NCBI GenBank assembly: GCA_041689935.1 | Contig: JBDNFI010000051.1 | Coordinates: forward strand, 1 to 64,000 | Direction of reading: 5' to 3' | Length of the DNA: 64,000 nt | DNA from: CAXBDP01 sp041689935 | Lineage (GTDB): Bacteria; Bacteroidota; Bacteroidia; Cytophagales; Cyclobacteriaceae | Shown: positions 25,649 to 33,305 of the stretch, one piece after another | Position numbering within the stretch: the stretch's first letter is position 1 | Layout: every line of letters begins with the position of its first letter | The notes under the pieces: model-generated | The model's input: the letters and a program-made list of their open reading frames with translations, nothing else | Databases searched by the model: none | Told to the model about the DNA's origin: nothing | Position numbers and translations under genes: made by a program

Positions 25649-27382
25649 ATGGATAATAAATTCAAAAAGACAATAAGTCCCTCAGATCGATTTTGGCTCC
25701 TACTTCAACCAGATAGTAAGGAAATTCGCGACGTATATGTTTACTCATTTTTCAATGGTTTAGTATACTTAACCATCCCATTAGGCATTCAGGCCATTAT
25801 CAACCTTATTCAAGGTGGTAGGGTAAGTACTGCTTGGATTATCCTTGTCATTTTGGTTGTATTTGGTATTACGTTGATTGGAATATTTCAGATTCTTCAA
25901 TTGAGGATAACCGAAAACCTTGAGCAGAAGATCTTTACACGATCATCCTTTGAGTTCGCCTATCGATTACCCAAAATCAAAATGGAGGAGTTGTATAAAC
26001 ATTACGCTCCTGAATTAGCAAACCGCTTCTTTGACACGCTAACCGTTCAAAAGGGTATATCGAAAATATTGATTGATTTTTCAATTGCATCCCTACAAAT
26101 TTTATTTGGCCTTATTCTTTTATCTCTATACAGTTCCTTCTTTATTATTTTTGGTCTTATTCTGGTGCTTTTAGTTTTTGCTATTTTCCGCTTCACAGCA
26201 CGCAAAGGTTTAGAAACAAGCCTAATGGAATCAAAGCATAAATTCCGTCTCGTCCATTGGTTAGAGGAAGTAGCTCGGACATCCAATACATTCAGAATGG
26301 CAAGTAATTCTGATTTGGCGTTGGATAAAGCGAATGGACATGTGGAATCCTACCTAAATTCTAGGGAAAGTCATTTCAAGGTATTAGTCCAGCAGTATTC
26401 TATGTTGGTTGTTTTTAGAGTTTTGGTCGCTACCGGACTCTTGGCCATTGGTGGCTTTTTGGTGATGGAGCAACAATTGAATATTGGTCAGTTCGTTGCC
26501 GCAGAAATCATCATTTTAATGATTATTAGCTCTGTTGAAAAACTTATATTCAATTTGCAAACGATTTACGACGTACTTACCGCTTTGGAAAAAATTGGCC
26601 AGGTGACCGATTTGGAACTAGAAAAGCATGAAGGAATGGACTTAGGTGAAGAATTAAATGGGCAAGGAATAAGTATTGAACTGACTAAGGTCTCTTTCAC
26701 TTATCCAGGCCATGATTATCAAGTATTGGATAATATTAATTTGAATATTGCAGGAGGAGAAAAATGGTTAATCACTGGTGAAAATGGATCTGGAAAAAGC
26801 ACTTTGGTTAACTTAATCGCAGGCTTATATAATTTGGGAAATGGTAGATTTTCAGTAAATAATATTCCAATTGAGAATTTTAATTTACTGTCCTATAGAG
26901 TATTAATTGGTTCTTGTTTAAGTTCTGAGCAATTGTTTGAAGGGACAGTATTGGAAAATATTCAAGTCGGTCGTAAGGATGCTACTTTTGAGAATGTGAA
27001 ATGGGCTGTAAAAAATCTAAACTTAGTAGAGTATATTAAAACCCTACCAAAAGGATATGACACACTACTTGACCCACTGGGAAAAAAATTACCCAAAAGT
27101 ATTATTGAGAAAATATTAATTGCAAGATCCATAGTGGCTAAACCTAAATTGCTGCTGCTAGAAGATGCTTTTGAGTACCTTGACCAAGTTGATAGAAGAA
27201 ACATTATTGATTTCTTGTTTTCTAGTGAGCACACCTGGACAGTTATCGCATCATCACCCGATCAATATATAGCCAAAGTGGCCACAAAAATTGCTATCAT
27301 GAATGAGGGAAAAATAGTGAAAACAGGAACTTTTGAAGAGTTGAAGCCATTTTTGGATTCAGAAGGAGGTAATAATGCTTAA
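25649..27382 (+). CDS. ABC-type exporter (fused TM and nucleotide-binding domains) with degenerate ATPase
   Basis: 577 aa half-transporter without an N-terminal peptidase domain: six membrane helices (about residues 25-320), then an ATPase domain (340-570). Walker A is intact (GENGSGKST, 377-385). The signature motif normally read LSGGQ is LPKSI (481-485). Walker B ends in Glu505-Asp506 where Asp-Glu is usual. The switch histidine is Ser535, and the Q-loop glutamine is also not in place. So ATP binding seems likely, while fast hydrolysis is doubtful. It overlaps the HlyD-type gene by 8 bp and is followed by a TolC gene, so it would energise a three-part export channel for an unknown substrate. 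Confidence 0.85.
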   Translation: MDNKFKKTISPSDRFWLLLQPDSKEIRDVYVYSFFNGLVYLTIPLGIQAIINLIQGGRVSTAWIILVILVVFGITLIGIFQILQLRITENLEQKIFTRSSFEFAYRLPKIKMEELYKHYAPELANRFFDTLTVQKGISKILIDFSIASLQILFGLILLSLYSSFFIIFGLILVLLVFAIFRFTARKGLETSLMESKHKFRLVHWLEEVARTSNTFRMASNSDLALDKANGHVESYLNSRESHFKVLVQQYSMLVVFRVLVATGLLAIGGFLVMEQQLNIGQFVAAEIIILMIISSVEKLIFNLQTIYDVLTALEKIGQVTDLELEKHEGMDLGEELNGQGISIELTKVSFTYPGHDYQVLDNINLNIAGGEKWLITGENGSGKSTLVNLIAGLYNLGNGRFSVNNIPIENFNLLSYRVLIGSCLSSEQLFEGTVLENIQVGRKDATFENVKWAVKNLNLVEYIKTLPKGYDTLLDPLGKKLPKSIIEKILIARSIVAKPKLLLLEDAFEYLDQVDRRNIIDFLFSSEHTWTVIASSPDQYIAKVATKIAIMNEGKIVKTGTFEELKPFLDSEGGNNA

Positions 27383-28721
27383 TATATCGCCGAACAGTTT
27401 AATGTCAATTGTTGATAAGAAAAAATTTTCCTCTTTTGCCTTAGTGGACAGGAGAAGTACAGGGAAATTGCTTCTTCGTCTATTAAGTATTTTTGCAGGA
27501 ATCGGGCTTGTATTTATGTTTCTACCTTGGACTCAAAATATTAGGGCTGATGGAAATGTAATAGCCTTAAAGCCAGAACAAAGACCACAATCTATCCAAT
27601 CTGTAATTGGCGGGAGGATCGAAAGATGGTATGTGCAAGAAGGTGATTATGTAGTAACTGGAGATACCATTTTGTATATTTCCGAAGTAAAAGATCAATA
27701 CTTTGATGATCAAATTCTGGTAAGAACCAATGAGCAGATAGATTCAAAGCAGAATGCAGTGGAGTCATATTCAAATAAGGTGATTGCGCTTGAAACCCAA
27801 ATCAGCGCTCTTCGGGAATCCCTAGTACTGAAACTACAACAGGCAGAGAATAAGATTATCCAATCGCAATTAAAAGTAAAAACGGATAGTTTTGATCTTG
27901 AAGCGGCCAAAATCAATTTTGAAGTAGCTAAAGATCAACTAGTAAGGGTTAAAGAATTATATAAAGGTGGTTTATACTCCTTAATTGATGTTGAATCAAG
28001 AGAATTAACCTTCCAAAAGGAAACCGCCAAACTGACAGCAGCTGAGAATAAATTACTCACTTCTAAGAATGAGCTGATCAATGCTCAAGTAGAAATTAGC
28101 AGTATTGACGCTAGTTTTAGAGATGAAGTAGCTAAGGCTCAGGCTGATAAATACACTGCGATGTCAAGTATGTTTGCTTCTGAAGCGACTACTAGTAAAC
28201 TTCAAAATGACCTAGAAAATTATACAGTGAGGAGGTCTTTGTATTATATCACAGCACCACAGGATGGGTATATCACACAAGTAATTGAATCGGGTATCGG
28301 GGAGACCGTAAAAGAAGGACAGAAGATAGTGACACTCATGCCATCTAAATATGATTTGGCTGTAGAGGTGTTTATCAAACCACTTGATCTGCCGCTAATG
28401 CAAAAAGGGCAGCCAGTACAAATTCAATTTGATGGCTGGCCGGCAATTGTTTTTTCTGGATGGCCCAATACAAGTTATGGTACTTATTCTGGCAATGTGT
28501 TAGCAATGGATAATTTTGCGAATGCGAACGGTCAATACCGTATTTTAGTTACTCCAGATTTAGAGTCGTATCCTTGGCCAGATGCATTACGAGTAGGTGC
28601 GGGTGCTACGAGTATGGTACTTCTCAAAGATGTGCCAATCTATTACGAATTATGGCGAAATGTCAACGGTTTTCCACCAGATTATTATAAGCCAGATCCT
28701 ATGCTTATGCAGGGTAAATAG
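27375..28721 (+). CDS. HlyD-type periplasmic adaptor (membrane fusion protein)
   Basis: 448 aa: cytoplasmic tail, one membrane helix (about residues 36-54, LLSIFAGIGLVFMFLPW), a split biotinyl-lipoyl domain (GGRIERWYVQEGDYVVTGDTIL), a long alpha-hairpin coiled coil (about 110-280), the second lipoyl half (ITAPQDGYITQV, GETVKEGQKI) and a beta-barrel domain. Starts inside the 3' end of the ABC gene (ATGCTTAA overlap). It links the inner-membrane exporter to TolC. An octamer copy sits at 27610, in the codons of IGGRI. Confidence 0.9.
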   Translation: MLNISPNSLMSIVDKKKFSSFALVDRRSTGKLLLRLLSIFAGIGLVFMFLPWTQNIRADGNVIALKPEQRPQSIQSVIGGRIERWYVQEGDYVVTGDTILYISEVKDQYFDDQILVRTNEQIDSKQNAVESYSNKVIALETQISALRESLVLKLQQAENKIIQSQLKVKTDSFDLEAAKINFEVAKDQLVRVKELYKGGLYSLIDVESRELTFQKETAKLTAAENKLLTSKNELINAQVEISSIDASFRDEVAKAQADKYTAMSSMFASEATTSKLQNDLENYTVRRSLYYITAPQDGYITQVIESGIGETVKEGQKIVTLMPSKYDLAVEVFIKPLDLPLMQKGQPVQIQFDGWPAIVFSGWPNTSYGTYSGNVLAMDNFANANGQYRILVTPDLESYPWPDALRVGAGATSMVLLKDVPIYYELWRNVNGFPPDYYKPDPMLMQGK

Positions 28722-28770
28722 GTATTTGACGACAAATGATTTATTAACAAGCTAGTATAAGAAATTTTGT

Positions 28771-30171
28771 ATGTTGAAAAGACTACTTATAGGTATTTGT
28801 CTACTTCTTTTTAGCTTAAACATCCAAGCGCAGGATGCGAATAGACAAGTATTGACATTTTCCGAATATATGGAATTCGTAATGTCCAATCATCCACTTG
28901 TAATCCAAGCAAATTTGGAGATGGAAGGTGGAAAAGCCGAATTGCAAAGGGCAAGAGGAAATTTTGATCCAAGTATTGCTGGAAACGTGGATGAAAAGAA
29001 TTTCAAAGGAGATGAATATTATCGCTTGATAAATGCTGGATTGAAAGTGCCCACATGGTTTGGTTTGGAGGTAGTGGGTGGCTACGAACAAAATCAGGGA
29101 GTTTACCTTAGTTCTGAAAACACTACTCCTGCTAGTGGGTTAGTCTATGCTGGTCTTTCCATGCCGATTGGGCAAGGTTTATTGATTGATTACCGCAGGG
29201 CAGAGCTTAGAAAAGCGCAGCTTTTTGAGGAAGTGACTGAACTCGAAAGAATACAACTTTTAAATGAATTATCCTTCGAAGCAGGTAAGGTATATTGGGA
29301 CTGGTTCTATAGTTATCATACTTTAATAATATTTGAAGAAGCCTTGGAACTCGCTCAAATTCGATTTGAAGCTGTGAAAATGGAAGCTCGAGAAGGTTTT
29401 TTGCCAATGATCGACACGTTGGAAGCGGGCATTCAGGTGCAAGATCGCACCCTAAACCTCCAGCAAGCACAATTAGACTTCACAAATGCCACTTTACTCA
29501 CTTCAGTATATCTATGGAGTGAAGGGATTGTTCCGTTAGAGCTCGACCAAGATATTATTCCGAATGCCTTTGAAACTATTGAGAAACTAAGCCTAGATCA
29601 AGCTTTTGCCCAATGGGAAAATATGCTAGGAAATCATCCATTACTCAGACAGCTGCAATTAGAGCTTGAAATGTCAAGGGTTGATCTAAGATGGAAGAGA
29701 GAACAATTAAAGCCAGTGGTAAATTTGAGGTATAATGCGCTTTCCGAATCCTTTAATAATGACCTCTTAGCGGCCTATTCTAATAATAATTTCACTTATG
29801 GTATCGCCATGCAAATGCCGCTATTTCTAAGAAAAGAACGAGCAGAACTAAAATTAGCCAAATTTAAGATTCAAAGTGTAGAAGCGAATTTTGCTCAACA
29901 AGGTGCTAATCTAAATTTTCAAGCACAGGCTGCTATAAATGAAGTGAATACCATTGAAGAGCAAGTAACTCTTTATCGACGCACGGTGCAAGATTATCTA
30001 TCTCTCCTCGAAGGGGAACGACAAAAATTTGCGATTGGAGAAAGCTCTCTTTTTCTGGTCAATGCAAGAGAAGTAGGCTATATCAATTCCCAAATCAAAT
30101 TAATTGAATTGATCCGCAAACAGCAAAAGTCTGGTTTGAAGGTTAATTTTGTGCTTGTTCAAGGAATTTAG
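28771..30171 (+). CDS. TolC-family outer-membrane efflux protein
   Basis: 466 aa with a signal peptide (LLLFSLNIQAQ, cut near residue 21). It shows the two long helical repeats of TolC proteins (about residues 30-240 and 250-460), each opening with a motif about returning helices (NHPLVIQANLEMEGGKAELQ; NHPLLRQLQLELEMSRVDL). Forms the outer-membrane duct for the exporter encoded just upstream. Last gene of the cluster; I see no hairpin terminator after it. Confidence 0.88.
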   Translation: MLKRLLIGICLLLFSLNIQAQDANRQVLTFSEYMEFVMSNHPLVIQANLEMEGGKAELQRARGNFDPSIAGNVDEKNFKGDEYYRLINAGLKVPTWFGLEVVGGYEQNQGVYLSSENTTPASGLVYAGLSMPIGQGLLIDYRRAELRKAQLFEEVTELERIQLLNELSFEAGKVYWDWFYSYHTLIIFEEALELAQIRFEAVKMEAREGFLPMIDTLEAGIQVQDRTLNLQQAQLDFTNATLLTSVYLWSEGIVPLELDQDIIPNAFETIEKLSLDQAFAQWENMLGNHPLLRQLQLELEMSRVDLRWKREQLKPVVNLRYNALSESFNNDLLAAYSNNNFTYGIAMQMPLFLRKERAELKLAKFKIQSVEANFAQQGANLNFQAQAAINEVNTIEEQVTLYRRTVQDYLSLLEGERQKFAIGESSLFLVNAREVGYINSQIKLIELIRKQQKSGLKVNFVLVQGI

Positions 30172-30233
30172 ATTGGGTTTTGCTTATAGGTCAGATATTT
30201 TTCACCTGCATTTATCAGGGTAATCAAGCCTGT

Positions 30234-30635
30234 TTATTTTTTCAATTGGTCGCTAAGGTGCAATCTAAGCGCATTTGCCGAAATGCTTATTTCCCAAAAA
30301 GAAAGGCTAAGAGAAATCATTAATAGAAAAAGACTAACACCAAAGACATAGACACCCCAAAGTGACGCTTCTAGGAAAATCAAGGTCATCGCAAATACCG
30401 AAAAAAACAAGCTTAACACGCCAAACAATTGCATATTTCGGATCAATGTGATTCTCAAATTTAGATTTCGAATTTCTAAAATTGTCTTATCACTTTCTGT
30501 TTCATCATAGCTTTTTTTCAGACCTCGTACAATGTTTGCGATGGTAAGAAACCTATTGGTGTAGGCAAGCAATATTAATGAGGTAGCAGAAAATAGAAGG
30601 GCGGGTGTTTCAATCGAAATGGTCATAGGGTACAT
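30234..30635 (-). CDS. DUF2721-like membrane protein
   Basis: 133 aa with three hydrophobic segments (about residues 10-30, 68-90, 92-115) and a charged loop between the first two, the shape of DUF2721 proteins. Start may be the ATG at 30626 (MTISIETP). Function unknown. It is convergent with the TolC gene. Confidence 0.6.
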   Translation of the reverse strand: MYPMTISIETPALLFSATSLILLAYTNRFLTIANIVRGLKKSYDETESDKTILEIRNLNLRITLIRNMQLFGVLSLFFSVFAMTLIFLEASLWGVYVFGVSLFLLMISLSLSFWEISISANALRLHLSDQLKK

Positions 30636-30689
30636 TTGATTTTATGTTCTTATTAAATTAGGCGGCGGGGAAACGTTATCCTCCCGCAT

Positions 30690-31262
30690 TTATTCTATAA
30701 TGATATCATATCTGCTGAGTAGGCCAACTGCCTCGGGTATAGCAAATTTTGCCTTCCTCATGCGATTTCTCTCAGGGTCAATACGGTAATTTTTAGCTGA
30801 GCGAAAATCTGCTTTTTCTAGTACGCTATTTTCAAAAATGGCTCCTTGCAAATCACAATTGTCAAATATCGCCGAAGTCAAATCAGCCTCTACAAAATCC
30901 ACCTCATGAAGGACTGAATTTTTGAAGGAGGTTTTTTTTAATTTCCTCCTGTAAAACGAAGACAAGTTCAATTGGCAACGATTAATTTCAATTTCAAACA
31001 GAAATTCATTGCAGTGTTGAAAGTGCAAACCGAGCATTTTGCAATCGCTGAAAACCACATCCTTTAGACCTGTATTTTCCAGCTTGCACATACTCAAATT
31101 ACACGCATCGAAAGTACATTCCGTGAAATTGAAATTAGATAAATTGAGATTGGCTAAGTGGCAATTGGTAAATTGGCAATTTTCATAATCGCCCTTAATA
31201 AGTTGATTTTCAGTGAACTTTATATTTATAAAGCTTTCGCTATCAATCAATTTTTTATTCAT
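30690..31262 (-). CDS. Pentapeptide-repeat protein
   Basis: 190 aa. Residues about 25-150 are built of degenerate A(D/N)LXX-type five-residue repeats (for example CTFDACNLSMCKLEN, ADLTSAIFDNCDLQGAIFEN) predicted to form a right-handed square helix. The tail reads YRIDPERNRM, then KAKFAIPEAVGLL, similar to the end of Qnr-like and related small repeat proteins. Some family members mimic DNA and protect gyrase; nothing here proves that role. Cysteine-rich for a cytoplasmic protein. Confidence 0.8.
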   Translation of the reverse strand: MNKKLIDSESFINIKFTENQLIKGDYENCQFTNCHLANLNLSNFNFTECTFDACNLSMCKLENTGLKDVVFSDCKMLGLHFQHCNEFLFEIEINRCQLNLSSFYRRKLKKTSFKNSVLHEVDFVEADLTSAIFDNCDLQGAIFENSVLEKADFRSAKNYRIDPERNRMRKAKFAIPEAVGLLSRYDIIIE

Positions 31263-31436
31263 CTGTTTGTTTTATTTAGCTCAGATTTTGCTCATTCGAT
31301 CTTTTCAATTCATTTTTAGCCTTTTGCCGTTCTTTTCAAAGGTAATTTAGATTAATTGATTTATTCACGCCTTAGCAATCCTTTTCTTTGTTCGGGTTCG
31401 ATTAATTGGCCATTTTTGCATATAATTTTGAAAAAT

Positions 31437-32222
31437 ATGACAGTGAAAAAACCTTTAATCCTTATATCAAATGACGATGGTATTACCGCACCGGGTATTC
31501 GGGTGTTGGTAGAGGCCATGCAAAAATTGGGTGAAGTGGTCGTTGTGGCACCTGATAGTCCACAGTCGGGAATGGGACATGCTATTACTATTGGTAATAC
31601 ATTACGCCTAGCGCAAGTGGATATATTTGGTGAAACAATAGCGTATAAATGCTCCGGCACACCTGCCGATTGTGTGAAGTTGGCCAAGCATTGGGTACTC
31701 AAAAATCGAATACCTGACTTGGTGGTAAGTGGGATTAATCATGGAAGTAATACTTCCATAAGTGTCTTGTATTCAGGCACTATGTCTGCCGCAGTGGAGG
31801 GAGCAATTGAGGGATTGCCTTCTATTGGGTTCTCGCTATGCGACTATTCGCATGATGCTGATTTCTCACATGCTGTAGAGTATGTCAACATGATTGCCGC
31901 TCAAGTTTTGAAAACTGGCTTACCGAAAGGACTTGCGTTGAATGTAAACTTCCCGCCAAAACGAAATGAGAATATTAAGGGAATCAAGGTGTGCCGTCAA
32001 GCAAGGGCCAAATGGCAGGAAGAATTTGATCAGCGATTTGACCCTAATGGCAGAAGATACTTCTGGATGGCGGGCAATTTTGTGAATTATGATAAGGGAG
32101 AAGATAATGACGAATGGGCTATCGCCAATAATTATGTGTCAGTCGTTCCTGTGCAGTTCGATATGACCGCCCACCATGCAATCAGCCAATTAAATGACGA
32201 TTGGGATATTATTTCCAATTAA
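31437..32222 (+). CDS. surE: 5'/3'-nucleotidase SurE
   Basis: 261 aa from the ATG at 31437; the open frame upstream is not protein-like. Metal-site motif ISNDDG at the N-terminus, then APDSPQSGMGHAIT and VVSGINHGSNT, all typical. SurE removes phosphate from nucleoside monophosphates in the cytoplasm. Convergent with the next gene, whose 3' end overlaps the surE terminator. Confidence 0.93.
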   Translation: MTVKKPLILISNDDGITAPGIRVLVEAMQKLGEVVVVAPDSPQSGMGHAITIGNTLRLAQVDIFGETIAYKCSGTPADCVKLAKHWVLKNRIPDLVVSGINHGSNTSISVLYSGTMSAAVEGAIEGLPSIGFSLCDYSHDADFSHAVEYVNMIAAQVLKTGLPKGLALNVNFPPKRNENIKGIKVCRQARAKWQEEFDQRFDPNGRRYFWMAGNFVNYDKGEDNDEWAIANNYVSVVPVQFDMTAHHAISQLNDDWDIISN

Positions 32223-32230
32223 GGAGCTAA

Positions 32231-32259
32231 AGAGGACTGATTATTAGTCCTCTTTTTTT
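32231..32259 (+). terminator. Terminator of surE overlapping the 3' end of the opposing gene
   Basis: AGAGGACT (32231-32238) pairs with AGTCCTCT (32246-32253), then seven T. The stop codon and last codons of the minus-strand gene (ends 32244) lie inside the hairpin. Confidence 0.88.
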
Positions 32260-33305
32260 AAAGTCTCTATTTTTTTTTCTGCTCTAGATTTGAAAGGTAT
32301 GCCGTAGCGCATAAAAACATTTAAAGCGGGAGAGGTTTTGTCATCCGCTCTGCCATAGCCTGGAATGCTATACACTGCCACCTCTCCTTCACCCATTTGC
32401 TCAAATTGATAGAGAATTCTCATTCGAATCAAAAATCCAATATTGAGGTTTTCCATAAATTCACCTTCTGTTCCAAGGACTACTTCAAACCAATTTGCCG
32501 TAAATCCACTTCGATGCAGGCCAATCGGGTATCGTTCTAAGTTGGCATCTTCACCAAAGAATTGAGCTTGATCTGAGAAATTTGATTGAGCATAGCGCAA
32601 TCCTACAAACATTCTATTGGAAGGGTCTCTAGGCATTACATAATCTGCTCCAATTCGGCCATAGGTTCCAGATGCTCGATAGTCATTATCATTTAATGCA
32701 TCCACAGGGCTTAAGGCACTTCTCCCAATATCCATTACCAATTGATAGCGATTTTGAAATTTCACAAATACTCCTGCTTCGTATTTGGTTTCAAAACCCA
32801 GAAAAAAGGAACTGAATTTCCCGTAATCTACTTGAACGCCTACTGCCGAAATAAAAGCGGGAGGAGGTAAAGGAACCTTGGTTGAATCACCCATTAAAGT
32901 AGAATCAGTAGGTATTTCTGCTCTTAGTGAGTTCAATAATTCTTTTTGGTTGCCGATGGGAGGAATAGAATCTGTTGGCATTACTGTCATAATATTGCCA
33001 AGAGAATCATATTGAACGGGCTGCTGAATAATTACGGGAATTGTATCTACCGGTAATTGCTGCGGAATTATAGGAATAGTATCCTGCGGAAATGTAGCGG
33101 GAGGAATACTGCCGGCTTTCGTTTTTGGTGGTGGAATAGTGTCATTACCAGTTTTTGGAGGAATAGTATCCATCCTCAGCAATACAAACGGCTTCACCTG
33201 ATTGATAGTATCTTGCTTTTGATTTTCGGTCATTTCTTGTGCAATTGACTGAAAACCAATAAATACGAATGAAATAAAGAAAATAAAAAGTATTGCGTGC
33301 TTCAT
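32244..33305 (-). CDS. Outer-membrane beta-barrel protein with Pro/Thr-rich linker (DUF6048-like)
   Basis: 353 aa with a signal peptide (FIGFQSIAQ). Residues about 45-125 are low-complexity, with repeated DTIPP- and DTIPI/VI-type units. Residues about 150-345 alternate as beta-strands (VQVDYGKFSSFFLGFETKYEAGVF, GRIGADYVMPRDP) like a small outer-membrane barrel; I think of DUF6048, but this is tentative. Its ATG overlaps the priA stop by one base, so it is probably co-transcribed with priA. Octamer copies at 32857 and 33097. Confidence 0.65.
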   Translation of the reverse strand: MKHAILFIFFISFVFIGFQSIAQEMTENQKQDTINQVKPFVLLRMDTIPPKTGNDTIPPPKTKAGSIPPATFPQDTIPIIPQQLPVDTIPVIIQQPVQYDSLGNIMTVMPTDSIPPIGNQKELLNSLRAEIPTDSTLMGDSTKVPLPPPAFISAVGVQVDYGKFSSFFLGFETKYEAGVFVKFQNRYQLVMDIGRSALSPVDALNDNDYRASGTYGRIGADYVMPRDPSNRMFVGLRYAQSNFSDQAQFFGEDANLERYPIGLHRSGFTANWFEVVLGTEGEFMENLNIGFLIRMRILYQFEQMGEGEVAVYSIPGYGRADDKTSPALNVFMRYGIPFKSRAEKKIETLKKED

